A stretch of DNA of 64,000 nucleotides from Streptomyces peucetius. GTDB taxonomy: Bacteria > Actinomycetota > Actinomycetes > Streptomycetales > Streptomycetaceae. Below the pieces are notes generated by a model that was not told the DNA's origin, did not search any database, and was given only the letters and a program-made list of their open reading frames with translations. The stretch's first letter is position 1, and every line of letters starts with the position of its first letter. The stretch lies in assembly GCF_025854275.1 (NCBI RefSeq), contig NZ_CP107567.1:434001-498000 (forward strand). Direction: 5' to 3'. A program made the translations under genes and the position numbers. Below, piece after piece: positions 16,791 to 26,468 of the stretch.

Positions 16791-18830
16791 ATGGCAACCC
16801 ATTCCGAAGCCGCCGCGCTGCTCGCCCGTTCGCACCGGCTCGGCGCCGACCCCCGCAACACCAACTACGCCGGCGGCAACACCTCCGCCAAAGGGACGAC
16901 GACCGACCCGGTCACCGGCGGCGACGTCGAACTGATGTGGGTGAAGGGCTCCGGTGGCGACCTGGGCACGCTCACCGAGGGCGGACTCGCCGCCCTGCGC
17001 CTCGACCGGCTGCGCGCCCTCACCGGCGTCTACCCGGGCGTGGAGCGCGAGGACGAGATGGTCGCCGCCTTCGACTACTGCCTGCACGGCAAGGGCGGTG
17101 CGGCTCCCTCCATCGACACCGCCATGCACGGGCTCGTCGGGGCCGCGCATGTCGACCATCTCCACCCCGACTCCGGGATCGCCCTGGCCTGCGCCGCCGA
17201 CGGCGAGAAGCTGACCGCCGAGTGCTTCGGCGACACCGTGGTGTGGGTGCCGTGGCGACGGCCCGGGTTCCAGCTCGGGCTGGACATCGCGGCGGTCAAG
17301 GAGGCCAACCCGCAGGCCGTCGGGTGCATCCTCGGCGGGCACGGGATCACCGCCTGGGGTGACACCTCCGAGGAGTGCGAGCGGAACTCGCTGCACATCA
17401 TCCGGACCGCCGAGGCATTCCTCGCCTCGCGCGGGAGGCCGGAGCCGTTCGGGCCGGTGATCGACGGGTACGCGGCGCTGCCCGAGGACGAGCGGCGGGA
17501 GCGTGCCGCGGCACTGGCGCCGTACGTCCGTGCCGTGGCCTCGCAGGACAGGGCTCAGGTCGGTCACTTCAACGACTCCGAGGCAGTCCTCGAGTTCCTG
17601 GCGCGGGCCGAGCATCCGCGGCTGGCCGGCCTCGGCACCTCCTGCCCCGATCACTTCCTGCGGACCAAGGTGCGGCCGCTCGTCCTCGACCTGCCGCCCG
17701 CCGCTCCGCTCGACGAGGCGACCGCCCGGCTGAAGGAGCTGCACGCCGAGTACCGCGAGGAGTACGCCGCCTACTACCGGCGGCACGCCCTGCCCGACTC
17801 CCCCGCCATGCGCGGCGCCGACCCGGCGATCGTGCTGATCCCCGGTGTCGGCATGTTCAGCTTCGGCAAGGACAAGCAGACCGCCCGGGTCGCGGGCGAA
17901 TTCTACGTCAACGCCATCAATGTGATGCGGGGCGCCGAGGCCGTCTCGTCGTACGCGCCCATCGAGGAGTCCGAGAAGTTCCGCATCGAGTACTGGGCGC
18001 TTGAAGAGGCCAAGCTTCAGCGGATGCCCGAGCCCAAGCCGCTGGCCGCTCGCGTGGCGCTGGTGACGGGCGCCGGCAGTGGGATCGGGAAGGCCGTCGC
18101 GCACCGGCTGGTCGCCGAGGGTGCGTGCGTGGTCGTCGCGGATCTCGACACCGGGAACGCCCAAGCGGTCGCCGAGGAGCTCGGCGGGGCCGACAAGGCC
18201 GTCGCCGTGACCGTCGACGTGACGTCCGAGGAGCAGATCGCCGACGCCTTCGAGGCGGCGCTTCTCGCCTTCGGCGGGGTCGACCTGGTGGTCAACAACG
18301 CCGGCATCTCCGTCTCCAAGCCGCTGCTCGAGACGACGGCGAAGGACTGGGACCTCCAGCACGACATCATGGCCCGCGGGTCCTTCCTCGTCTCCCGTGA
18401 GGCGGCCCGGGTGATGACCGCGCAGCGACTGGGCGGCGACATCGTCTACATCGCCTCCAAGAACGCCGTCTTCGCCGGCCCGAACAACATCGCCTACTCC
18501 GCCACCAAGGCCGACCAGGCCCATCAGGTCCGGCTGCTCGCCGCCGAACTCGGCGAGCACGGCATCCGCGTCAACGGCGTCAACCCGGACGGAGTCGTCC
18601 GCGGCTCCGGCATCTTCGCCGGCGGCTGGGGTGCCCGGCGCGCCGCCGTGTACGGCGTGGCGGAGGACAAGCTCGGCGAGTTCTACGCCCAGCGGACGCT
18701 CCTCAAGCGGGAGGTTCTGCCGGAGCACGTGGCGAACGCCGTGTTCGCGCTCACCGGCGGCGATCTCACCCACACCACCGGGCTGCACATCCCGGTCGAC
18801 GCCGGTGTCGCCGCCGCCTTCCTGCGATGA
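16791..18830 (+). CDS. Bifunctional rhamnulose-1-phosphate aldolase / L-lactaldehyde dehydrogenase
   Basis: A 679-residue fusion. The N-terminal class II aldolase/adducin domain (about 1-400) has VDHLHPDSGIA with the zinc His pair and cleaves L-rhamnulose 1-phosphate to DHAP and L-lactaldehyde. The C-terminal short-chain dehydrogenase has TGAGSGIG (about 425-432), NNAGIS and YSATK (Tyr569, Lys573) and is known in this family to oxidise L-lactaldehyde to L-lactate with NAD. The two domains channel a reactive aldehyde within one chain (called RhaEW/YuxG-type). It overlaps rhaB by four bases. The product explains why lutABC follows. Confidence 0.95.
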   Translation: MATHSEAAALLARSHRLGADPRNTNYAGGNTSAKGTTTDPVTGGDVELMWVKGSGGDLGTLTEGGLAALRLDRLRALTGVYPGVEREDEMVAAFDYCLHGKGGAAPSIDTAMHGLVGAAHVDHLHPDSGIALACAADGEKLTAECFGDTVVWVPWRRPGFQLGLDIAAVKEANPQAVGCILGGHGITAWGDTSEECERNSLHIIRTAEAFLASRGRPEPFGPVIDGYAALPEDERRERAAALAPYVRAVASQDRAQVGHFNDSEAVLEFLARAEHPRLAGLGTSCPDHFLRTKVRPLVLDLPPAAPLDEATARLKELHAEYREEYAAYYRRHALPDSPAMRGADPAIVLIPGVGMFSFGKDKQTARVAGEFYVNAINVMRGAEAVSSYAPIEESEKFRIEYWALEEAKLQRMPEPKPLAARVALVTGAGSGIGKAVAHRLVAEGACVVVADLDTGNAQAVAEELGGADKAVAVTVDVTSEEQIADAFEAALLAFGGVDLVVNNAGISVSKPLLETTAKDWDLQHDIMARGSFLVSREAARVMTAQRLGGDIVYIASKNAVFAGPNNIAYSATKADQAHQVRLLAAELGEHGIRVNGVNPDGVVRGSGIFAGGWGARRAAVYGVAEDKLGEFYAQRTLLKREVLPEHVANAVFALTGGDLTHTTGLHIPVDAGVAAAFLR

Positions 18831-20275
18831 GCGCGGCCGTGAAGTCGTACGCCGCGGTCGACCTCGGCGCGTCCAGCGGGCGTGTCATGGCCGGCCGCGT
18901 CGGCCCCGGCACGCTGGAGCTGACGGAGGCACACCGTTTCCCCAACCGGCCGGTCCGCCTTCCCGAAGGGCTGCGCTGGGACATGCTGGGCCTCTACACC
19001 GGCGTCCTCGACGGACTGCGGGCCGCCGGGGGGGTCGACTCGGTCGGCATCGACGGCTGGGCCGTCGACTACGGTCTGCTCGACGCGGACGGCGCGCTGC
19101 TCGGCAACCCGGTCCACTACCGCGACCCGCGTACCGAGGGAATCGCGGAGGCGGTGCGGGCCACGGTGCCCGCCGACGAGCTGTACGCGGCGACGGGCCT
19201 GCAGGACGCGCCCTTCAACACCCTGTACCAGCTGGAGGCCGCCCGGACCTCGGCCCAGGCGACGTACGCGGAAAGGCTGTTGCTCGTCCCCGACCTCATC
19301 ACGTACTGGCTCACCGGTGAGCAGGGAACCGAGCTGACCAACGCCTCGACCACCGGGCTGATCGACCCCGTGACGCGCGACTGGTCGTACGGCCTCGCCC
19401 GCCGGCTGGGCGTCGATCTGAGCCTGTTCGCGCCGCTGCGGCAGCCCGGCGACCCGGCCGGGGTGCTCCGGCCCGAGGTGCGCGAGCTGATCGGGGCGGC
19501 CGGTCCCGTACCGGTGACGGCCGTAGCCTCCCACGACACCGCGTCCGCAGTGGCCGCCGTCCCCGCCACCAAGGAACGGTTCGCGTACATCTGCACCGGC
19601 ACCTGGTCGCTCGCGGGCCTGGAGCTGGACGCGCCCGTGCTGACGGAGGAGAGCCGCACCGCCAACTTCACCAACGAGCTGGGGCTGGACGGCACGGTCC
19701 GCTACCTGCGGAACATCACAGGCCTGTGGCTGCTCCAGGAGTGCGTACGGGCCTGGGGCGACCCCGACCTCGGTGAGCTGCTGCGCGCCGCGGAGGGGGT
19801 GCCGGCTCTGCGATCGGTCGTGGACGCGTGCGACACCGCTTTCCTCGCGCCGGGGCGGATGCCGGAGCGGATCGCGGAGGCGTGCCGGGCGTCGGGGCAG
19901 CCGGTGCCCGGGTCCCCCGCCGAGATCACCCGCTGCGTCCTCGACTCCCTGGCCCTCGCCCACCGGCGGGCGATCGAGGACGCCCAACGGCTGGCCGGCC
20001 ACCCGGTCGACGTCGTCCATGTCGTCGGCGGTGGCGCCCGCAACGCACTGCTGTGCCGGCTGACGGCCGACGCCTGCGGGCTGCCGGTGGTGGCGGGACC
20101 CGCGGAGGCGGCCGCGTTCGGTAACGTCCTGGTGCAGGCACAGGCCCAGCGGGTCGTCGGCGACCGGTGGCACATGCGGGACCTGCTCACCCGTACCCAG
20201 CCGCTGACACGGTACGAGCCACAGGGTGACACGGCCCCGTGGCGCGCGGCCGAGGTTCGGCTCGCGTGGCGCTGA
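18827..20275 (+). CDS. rhaB: Rhamnulokinase
   Basis: Phosphorylates L-rhamnulose with ATP to rhamnulose 1-phosphate; FGGY-family sugar kinase of 482 residues. Motifs: AAVDLGASSGRVM at the N-terminus, VDSVGIDGWAVDYGLLD with the catalytic Asp region, SHDTASAVAAVPA, and VVGGGARNALLCRLTAD near the C-terminus. Start overlaps the aldolase stop (ATGA). Confidence 0.95.
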   Translation: MSAAVKSYAAVDLGASSGRVMAGRVGPGTLELTEAHRFPNRPVRLPEGLRWDMLGLYTGVLDGLRAAGGVDSVGIDGWAVDYGLLDADGALLGNPVHYRDPRTEGIAEAVRATVPADELYAATGLQDAPFNTLYQLEAARTSAQATYAERLLLVPDLITYWLTGEQGTELTNASTTGLIDPVTRDWSYGLARRLGVDLSLFAPLRQPGDPAGVLRPEVRELIGAAGPVPVTAVASHDTASAVAAVPATKERFAYICTGTWSLAGLELDAPVLTEESRTANFTNELGLDGTVRYLRNITGLWLLQECVRAWGDPDLGELLRAAEGVPALRSVVDACDTAFLAPGRMPERIAEACRASGQPVPGSPAEITRCVLDSLALAHRRAIEDAQRLAGHPVDVVHVVGGGARNALLCRLTADACGLPVVAGPAEAAAFGNVLVQAQAQRVVGDRWHMRDLLTRTQPLTRYEPQGDTAPWRAAEVRLAWR

Positions 20276-20334
20276 GCGGCCGCCCGGCGGGCCGTGGCCG
20301 CAGCTGTCCGACGATCGACGACAAGGAGTCCGCG

Positions 20335-21105
20335 ATGCGTGTCGCCCTGTTCCTGACCTGCGTCAACGACACGCTCTACCCGGACACGGGGCGGGCCGTG
20401 GTGAAGCTGCTGACCAGACTGGGGGTGGACGTCGACTTCCCGATGGGCCAGACCTGTTGCGGCCAGGCGCACTACAACACCGGCTACCGGCACGAGGCGG
20501 AGCCGCTCGCCCGGCGTTTCGCGGACGTGTTCCGCGACTACGAGGCGATCGTCACGCCCTCGGGGTCGTGCGGCGCGATGGTGCGGGAGCTGTACCCGCG
20601 CATGGGCGAGCGGGCGCGGGCCGAAGGGCGCGGGGACACACTCGCGGCCGCCGTGGCACCCGTGGTGCCGAAGACGTACGAACTCACCGAATTCCTGGTG
20701 GACGTGCTCGGTGTGACGGACGTCGGGGCCCATTACCCGCACCGGGTGACGTACCACCCGACCTGTCACGGGCTGCGCGGCCTCGGCCTGGGCGACCGTC
20801 CCCGGCGGCTGCTGGAGGCCGTCAAGGGGCTGGAACTGGTGGAGCTGCCGGGCGCGGAGGAGTGCTGCGGCTTCGGCGGCACGTTCGCAGTGAAGAACGC
20901 CGACGTCTCGGCGGCGATGGGCGCCGACAAGGTGCGCAGCGCCGAGTCGACCGGCGCCGCCGTGCTTTGCGCGGCCGACAATTCCTGTCTGATGCACATC
21001 GGCGGGACGATGGCCCGGCTGAGGACGGGCATGCGGCCCGTCCACCTCGCGGAGATCCTGGCGAGCACGGAAGAGGACCCCATGGGAGAGGAGCCCGTCG
21101 CATGA
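20335..21105 (+). CDS. lutA: L-lactate utilisation Fe-S protein LutA
   Basis: Subunit of the LutABC iron-sulfur L-lactate oxidation complex. 256 residues with two CCG domains: MGQTCCGQAHYNTG and AEECCGFGGTFAVKNADVS. The ATG with AAGGAG at 20323-20328 sets the start, 59 bases after rhaB. In this operon its substrate is presumably the L-lactate formed from rhamnose. The stop overlaps lutB (ATGA). Confidence 0.95.
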   Translation: MRVALFLTCVNDTLYPDTGRAVVKLLTRLGVDVDFPMGQTCCGQAHYNTGYRHEAEPLARRFADVFRDYEAIVTPSGSCGAMVRELYPRMGERARAEGRGDTLAAAVAPVVPKTYELTEFLVDVLGVTDVGAHYPHRVTYHPTCHGLRGLGLGDRPRRLLEAVKGLELVELPGAEECCGFGGTFAVKNADVSAAMGADKVRSAESTGAAVLCAADNSCLMHIGGTMARLRTGMRPVHLAEILASTEEDPMGEEPVA

Positions 21106-22577
21106 GCGGCACCTTCGTCGGCATGCCGGCCTTCCCGGAGGCCGCGCAGCGGGCCGTCCACGACCGCACCCTGCGCGGCAACCTGCGTCACGCCACCCAC
21201 ACGATCCGCGCGAAACGGGCGAACGCCGTGGCGGAGGTGTCCGACTGGGCCGGACTGCGGGAGGCGGGCCGGCAGATCAAGGATCACACGCTGCGCCATC
21301 TCGACCGGTACCTCGTGCAGTTGGAGGAGTCGGTCACTGCAGCCGGCGGCATCGTCCACTGGGCCGCTGACGCCGAGGAGGCCAACCGGATCGTGACCGG
21401 ACTGGTCAGGGCGACCGGCGAGTCGGAGGTCGTCAAGGTCAAGTCGATGGCCACGCAGGAGATCGGCCTCAACGAGGCGCTGGAGGCGGAGGGCATCCGC
21501 GCCTACGAGACCGATCTGGCCGAACTGATCGTGCAGTTGGGCAGGGACCGGCCCTCGCACATCCTCGTCCCCGCGATCCACCGCAACCGCGGGGAGATCA
21601 GGGACATCTTCGCGCGCGAGATGAGCGAGTGGGGCCGTCCGGCGCCCGAGGGGCTGACCGACACGCCCGCGGAGCTCGCCGAGGCCGCCCGGCTGCACCT
21701 GCGGGAGAAGTTCCTGCGGGCCAAGGTGGGCGTCTCCGGCGCCAACTTCATGGTCGCGGAGACCGGGACGCTGGTGGTGGTGGAGTCCGAGGGCAACGGA
21801 CGGATGTGCCTGACCCTGCCCGAAACCCTGATCTCGGTCGTCGGCATCGAGAAGATCGTCCCGACCTGGCGGGACCTGGAGGTGTTCCTCCAGACACTCC
21901 CCCGCTCCTCGACGGCGGAGCGGATGAACCCGTACACGTCGATGTGGACGGGCACCACGGACGGGGACGGGCCGAAGACGTTCCATCTGGTGCTCCTGGA
22001 CAACGGCCGCACCGACACCCTGGCCGACGAGGTCGGCAGGCAGGCACTGCGCTGCATCCGCTGCTCGGCGTGCCTCAACGTCTGCCCGGTGTACGAGCGG
22101 GCCGGCGGTCACGCGTACGGCTCCGTCTATCCGGGTCCGATCGGTGCCATTCTCAGCCCCCAACTGCGAGGAACGGCAAGCGAGATCGACGCGTCGCTGC
22201 CGTATGCCTCGAGTCTCTGCGGGGCCTGCTACGAGGTGTGCCCGGTCGCCATCGACATCCCCGAGGTGCTGGTGCACCTGCGCGAACGGGTCGCGGAGGG
22301 CGGCCAGGTGACCCGGCGGGGCGACAAGGTGGTACTGAAGCCCGCGAAGGGACATGCCGCTGAGCGGGCGGCCATGCGCGCCGCCCGGTGGGCCTTCAGC
22401 CACCCGGGAGCACTGCGCGCCGGACAGCGGCTCGCCTCGCGCACCCGCCGCTTCCATCCGCGTACGCTGCCCGGTCCTGGCCGGGCGTGGAGCGGCACCC
22501 GGGACCTGCCCGCGGTGCCGGCGGAGCCGTTCCGCGACTGGTGGCGGCGCACCGACGGAGGGAAGGGCGCGAAGTGA
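21102..22577 (+). CDS. lutB: L-lactate utilisation Fe-S protein LutB
   Basis: Iron-sulfur subunit of the L-lactate oxidation complex, 491 residues. An N-terminal LUD domain (SGANFMVAETGTLVVVESEG) precedes two 4Fe-4S motifs (RCIRCSACLNVCPVY and CGACYEVCPVAIDIPE). The start is fixed by ATGA overlap with lutA; the stop overlaps lutC. Acts at the cytoplasmic side, passing electrons to the respiratory chain. Confidence 0.95.
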   Translation: MSGTFVGMPAFPEAAQRAVHDRTLRGNLRHATHTIRAKRANAVAEVSDWAGLREAGRQIKDHTLRHLDRYLVQLEESVTAAGGIVHWAADAEEANRIVTGLVRATGESEVVKVKSMATQEIGLNEALEAEGIRAYETDLAELIVQLGRDRPSHILVPAIHRNRGEIRDIFAREMSEWGRPAPEGLTDTPAELAEAARLHLREKFLRAKVGVSGANFMVAETGTLVVVESEGNGRMCLTLPETLISVVGIEKIVPTWRDLEVFLQTLPRSSTAERMNPYTSMWTGTTDGDGPKTFHLVLLDNGRTDTLADEVGRQALRCIRCSACLNVCPVYERAGGHAYGSVYPGPIGAILSPQLRGTASEIDASLPYASSLCGACYEVCPVAIDIPEVLVHLRERVAEGGQVTRRGDKVVLKPAKGHAAERAAMRAARWAFSHPGALRAGQRLASRTRRFHPRTLPGPGRAWSGTRDLPAVPAEPFRDWWRRTDGGKGAK

Positions 22578-23218
22578 GCAGCAGGGACCGGATCCTGGGC
22601 CGGGTACGACAGGCGCTGGCGGACGTGCCACGCGACGACACGCCGTACGAGCAGGCGGTCGAACGGGCCTATCTGCGCGAGCACGGTACGCGCGGCGCCG
22701 GGGAGACGGTGGAACTGCTCGCCGAGAACCTGGCGGACTACCGGGCTGTCGTGCACCGCTGCGACGCCGAGGGGCTGGCGGAGACGATCGCCGGGCTGCT
22801 CGCCGCACGGGGCGCGTCGTCGGTGCTCGTACCACCGGGGCTGGACGAGCGCTGGCTGGCGGCCACCACCGTGGCGCGGGTGCCCGACCGGCCGGAGAGC
22901 ACGCCGGAGGAGCTCGACCGGGTGGACAGCGTGGTCACGGGCTGCGCCGTCGCGATCGCCGAGACCGGCACGATCGTGCTGGACGCCTCGCCCGACCAGG
23001 GGCGGCGCCGGGTCACTCTCGTCCCCGACCACCACATCTGCGTCGTACGCGTCCCCGGCCAGGTCGTGTCTTCGGTGCCTCTGGCGCTCGAACGAATCGA
23101 CCCGGCACGCCCGTCGACGTGGATCTCCGGCCCCTCCGCGACCAGCGACATCGAACTCGACCGCGTCGAGGGGGTGCACGGGCCGCGCACGCTGGAGGTG
23201 GTGCTGGTGACGGACTGA
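22574..23218 (+). CDS. lutC: L-lactate utilisation protein LutC
   Basis: LUD-domain subunit of LutABC, 214 residues. SSRDRILGRVRQAL at the N-terminus and ITGTGCA-like region VTGCAVAIAETGTIVLDASPDQ, then LVPDHHICVV, are typical. GTG start overlapping the lutB stop. Last gene of the rhamnose-to-pyruvate operon; the 107 bases to the convergent RNase H gene are GC-rich without an obvious gene. Confidence 0.93.
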   Translation: MSSRDRILGRVRQALADVPRDDTPYEQAVERAYLREHGTRGAGETVELLAENLADYRAVVHRCDAEGLAETIAGLLAARGASSVLVPPGLDERWLAATTVARVPDRPESTPEELDRVDSVVTGCAVAIAETGTIVLDASPDQGRRRVTLVPDHHICVVRVPGQVVSSVPLALERIDPARPSTWISGPSATSDIELDRVEGVHGPRTLEVVLVTD

Positions 23219-23325
23219 GGCGGAGTTCCGCGGCCTTCCGAGGGGCGGCCGGACGCCCCTGGAGCGGCCCTGCGGGCGCCGGCCGGCCGGGAGCCCGGCT
23301 CAGCCGCCGGGCGCGGGGCCCGTGT

Positions 23326-24021
23326 TCAGCCGTTGGCCGTTGCGCAGAGGGGGTGGCCCCAGCCGTCGCTGTTCTTCGCGATCGTCTCGCCCTTGGCATA
23401 GGGCCGGCCGCAGCGGCAGCGGCCGGGGAACTTCGCCTTCACCGAACCTCGTCCGGCCCCGCCGCCCGCGGGCGCGCGCCGCGTCCCGGCGGACCGGCGG
23501 GGCCGCGCGCCGGTGCCTGGGCGTGTCTGTGTCTCGGGCGGCGGCAGATCGGATCCGGCAGCCGAGCCGGCGGCCTGCTGCGTGACGGCGGCGCGGCTCG
23601 CGGCACCGTCGGCGGCGGCGTTCAGCGGATCACCGTCGACCTGGTGCGCGGGAGTGTGGACGAACGTCACGTCGCGGCCGGTCAGCAGTGTGTCGATGGC
23701 CATCACGAGATCCTGGTTGGCCACCGGACCGCCGGAGGCCGTCCGCCACCCCTTGCGGCGCCAGCCCGGCAGCCAGGTGGTGACCGCCTTCATGGCGTAC
23801 TGCGAGTCCATCCGCACTTCGAGCGGGGTCGCGGCGTCGGTCGTCCGCAGCAGCTCCAGCAGTGCGGTCAGCTCAGCCACGTTGTTCGTGGCCCGGCCCA
23901 GCGGTCCGGCCTCCCAGGAGGCGACGCGCCCGTCCGCGCCGGCGATGACCCACGCCCAGGCCGCGGGCCCGGGGTTCCCTTTCGACGCGCCGTCGCACGC
24001 GGCAATGATCCGTTCCACCAT
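23326..24021 (-). CDS. Ribonuclease HI with Cys-containing C-terminal extension
   Basis: Degrades the RNA strand of RNA-DNA hybrids. The N-terminal ~145 residues hold the RNase HI domain with the metal-binding set Asp10 (ACDGASKGNPGP), Glu50 (NNVAELTALL), Asp72 (RMDSQYAMK) and Asp138 (AAADGAAS). A flexible Pro/Arg/Gly linker leads to a C-terminal segment KFPGRCRCGRPYAKGETI...HPLC whose Cys/His pattern suggests a small zinc-binding fold. 231 residues. Not related in function to the flanking sugar operons. Confidence 0.93.
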   Translation of the reverse strand: MVERIIAACDGASKGNPGPAAWAWVIAGADGRVASWEAGPLGRATNNVAELTALLELLRTTDAATPLEVRMDSQYAMKAVTTWLPGWRRKGWRTASGGPVANQDLVMAIDTLLTGRDVTFVHTPAHQVDGDPLNAAADGAASRAAVTQQAAGSAAGSDLPPPETQTRPGTGARPRRSAGTRRAPAGGGAGRGSVKAKFPGRCRCGRPYAKGETIAKNSDGWGHPLCATANG

Positions 24022-24078
24022 TCCTCCGATGCTGCCACGCGCCCCGCGCCGCCCCGCGCCGGGGTATCGGCAACGGTG

Positions 24079-25224
24079 CTACGCGCCGCGTCCCCCGGCC
24101 GCCAGATGCAGGAACCGGAACTCGGTGCGGCTGCGGAGGACCGCACCGGGGCGCAGCACGGTGCTCGGGTACGCGGGACGGTTGGGGGCGTCGGGGAAGT
24201 GCTGGGTCTCCAGGCAGACACCGCCGTGGCGCTCGAGACACCGGCCCGTGCCGTCCATGAGCGTGCCGTCGAGCTGGTTGGCGGTGTACACCTGCACACC
24301 GGGTTCCGTCGTCCACACCTCCATGACGCGGGCCGCGGCCGGAGCCGTGAGCCGCGCGGCACGCCGCAGGGTGCCGTCGCCGCCGCCGGGCAGGACCCAG
24401 CAGTGGTCATAGCCGCCGGCCTGGCGGATCTGCTCGTCCGCCGCCGCGACCCGCTCCGCGAGAAGGCCGGGTGAGCGCAGGTCGAAGGCCGTCCCGGTGA
24501 CATCGGCGGCCGGACCGTGCGGGATGCCGTCGGCGGCGACCGGCAGATAGGCGGGAGCGTCGACCTCGAGGGTGTGGCCGAGCACGTCGCCGTCGCCGGC
24601 GAGGTTGAAGTAGGCGTGGTTGCTGACATTGACGACGGTCGGGCGGTCGGTCACCGCGGTGTGGTCGAGGATGAGGGTGCCCGCGGTGTCGAGGCGGTAG
24701 GTGGTGGTGATGTCGAGCGCCCCGGGGAAGCCCATGTCACCGTGCGGGCTGTGCAGCGCGAGCCGCACTGAGGCGCCGGTCGCGTCGACGTGCTGCGTGG
24801 CCTGCCAGACCTTGGTGTCGAAGCCTCCGGGGCCGCCGTGCAGGGCGTGGCCGCGGTCGTTGGCGGGCACCTGGTACGTCGTTCCGTCGAGGGTGAAACG
24901 GCCCAGGGCGATGCGGTTGGCGTAACGGCCGACGAGGGCGCCGAGGTAGGGGCTCTTCTCCGCGTACTGGTCAAGGGAGCCCAGGGAGAGGACGACGGAG
25001 GCGCCGGCGCCCGTGGTGTCGGGCACTTCGAGGGTGTGCAGGACGCCGCCGTAGGTGAGGATCTCGGCGTGGACGCCCGTACCGGACTCCAGCCGCCACA
25101 GGCCGACCTCCTCTCCGCTCGGGGTGGTGCCGAACGGCCGGTGGTGGACGCTGGGTCGCGGCATCATCAGTCCTTGTGGCATGCGGGGTCCGCGGGGAGT
25201 GCGGTCGTCGGAGAAGGGGTTCAT
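24079..25224 (-). CDS. Aldose 1-epimerase (galactose mutarotase family)
   Basis: Interconverts anomers of an aldohexose. The 381-residue protein has the GalM catalytic residues: His in NDRGHALHGG, His in VVNVSNHAYFNL (general acid) and Glu in GGVCLETQHFPDAPN (general base). Translationally coupled to the LacI gene by ATGA. Placed at the end of the YtfQ-type importer operon, so its substrate is probably galactose released from imported galactosides or galactofuranose. Confidence 0.94.
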   Translation of the reverse strand: MNPFSDDRTPRGPRMPQGLMMPRPSVHHRPFGTTPSGEEVGLWRLESGTGVHAEILTYGGVLHTLEVPDTTGAGASVVLSLGSLDQYAEKSPYLGALVGRYANRIALGRFTLDGTTYQVPANDRGHALHGGPGGFDTKVWQATQHVDATGASVRLALHSPHGDMGFPGALDITTTYRLDTAGTLILDHTAVTDRPTVVNVSNHAYFNLAGDGDVLGHTLEVDAPAYLPVAADGIPHGPAADVTGTAFDLRSPGLLAERVAAADEQIRQAGGYDHCWVLPGGGDGTLRRAARLTAPAAARVMEVWTTEPGVQVYTANQLDGTLMDGTGRCLERHGGVCLETQHFPDAPNRPAYPSTVLRPGAVLRSRTEFRFLHLAAGGRGA

Positions 25225-26357
25225 GTGCGGGGGCCGGCCGGGCTGTCGCCGGTCTCCCGGGCATCGGTCGTGTCGTCGTCGCCGTGGTGCCGGCCGTCGG
25301 TCCGGTCATCGGTCCGGGCGGCGCCGGAGTCCTGGCCGTCGGCCCGCCCGCCGGCGCCGGTCGACTCCCGGACGATGAGGCGGTGTCCGGGCCTGATCCG
25401 CTGCGGCTCGGACAGCGGCTTTCCGGCGAGCCGGTCGACAAGCCGCTCGACGGCCAGTCGGGCGATCGCCTGTTTGTCGGGGGACACCGTGGTGAGGGTG
25501 ACCGCGCCGTAGCGGCTCTCCTCGATGTCGTCGAAGCCGACCACGGCGACGTCCTCGGGGACCCTCAGGCCACGCTCGGTGAGGACGCGCATCGCTCCGA
25601 CGGCGATCAGATCGTTGTAGGCGAACACGCCGTCGGGGCGTTCGCCGCGTTCCAGCAGCGTGGCCATGGCCGCGGCGCCGTCGGCACGGCCGTAGCCGTC
25701 GGTGGCGACGACCAGGCTCTCGTCCGGTTCGAGCCCGGCCGCGGCGACCTCCTCCCGCCAGCCCCGCAACCGCAGGTGTGCGGGGCGGCGTTCGCGGCTG
25801 GTACGTGAGCCCAGGAACGCGATCCGGCGGCGGCCGAGGTCCAGGAGATGGCGTACCGCGGTGCGCGCCGCGGCCACGTTGTCGATGGCGATCTGGTCGT
25901 AGGGCGCTTCGTACTCCCGCTCGCCGAGCAGCACCAGCGGGGACGTCTCCTGCCGGGCGAGCAGGTCCGCGTTCTCCAGGTGGATGGGGCTGAGGATGAG
26001 TCCGTCGATGACATGGGAACGGAACTCCTGGCAGACCAGGAGCTCCCGTTCGCGCAGGCCCGCCGTGTGGTCGACGAGGACCGTGTAGTCGTGCCGCGCC
26101 GCGGCGTCGATGACGGCGCCGGCCAGCTCGGCGAAGTAGGGGTTGCCGAGCTCGGGAACAGCGAAGGCGATGATGCCGGTGCGCCCCTTGCGCAGGTGGC
26201 GTGCGGTGAGATTCGGACGGTAACCGAGCTCGTCGATGGCCTGCTGCACCTTGGCGCGCATGTGGGGGGTGACGTGGGGATAGTTGTTCACCACGTTCGA
26301 CACGGTCTTGATCGACACGCCCGCCCGCTGCGCGACATCCTTGAGGCTGACGCCCAC
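25221..26357 (-). CDS. LacI-family regulator of the galactofuranose-type importer
   Basis: Sugar-responsive repressor, 378 residues. HTH VSLKDVAQRAGVSIKTVSNVVNN at the N-terminus; effector domain with AFAVPELGNPYFAELAGAV and VGFDDIEESRYGAVTLTTV. The GTG at 26357 is chosen over the longer TTG-started frame because AAAGGAG lies six bases upstream of it. A Gly/Asp/Thr-rich tail ends the protein. Between the permease genes and the epimerase gene in one leftward unit. Likely operators are the two CAACGTT sites between the binding-protein gene and the GH2 gene. Confidence 0.92.
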   Translation of the reverse strand: MGVSLKDVAQRAGVSIKTVSNVVNNYPHVTPHMRAKVQQAIDELGYRPNLTARHLRKGRTGIIAFAVPELGNPYFAELAGAVIDAAARHDYTVLVDHTAGLRERELLVCQEFRSHVIDGLILSPIHLENADLLARQETSPLVLLGEREYEAPYDQIAIDNVAAARTAVRHLLDLGRRRIAFLGSRTSRERRPAHLRLRGWREEVAAAGLEPDESLVVATDGYGRADGAAAMATLLERGERPDGVFAYNDLIAVGAMRVLTERGLRVPEDVAVVGFDDIEESRYGAVTLTTVSPDKQAIARLAVERLVDRLAGKPLSEPQRIRPGHRLIVRESTGAGGRADGQDSGAARTDDRTDGRHHGDDDTTDARETGDSPAGPRT

Positions 26358-26468
26358 GGTACTCCTTTTGCTCAACTCTGCTCGGCAGCGAGGGCCGGGC
26401 CCGGGGCTTCCCGGGTTCGGGGGGGTGCGCCGGGACCCCGGCGGCTTGCGCGCAGGGCTCCCGGCGGA

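Noticed and set aside
26358-26375. TTG start six codons upstream of the galactofuranose-type LacI gene
   Set aside because: Those codons contain the AAAGGAG ribosome site for the GTG at 26357, so they are leader.
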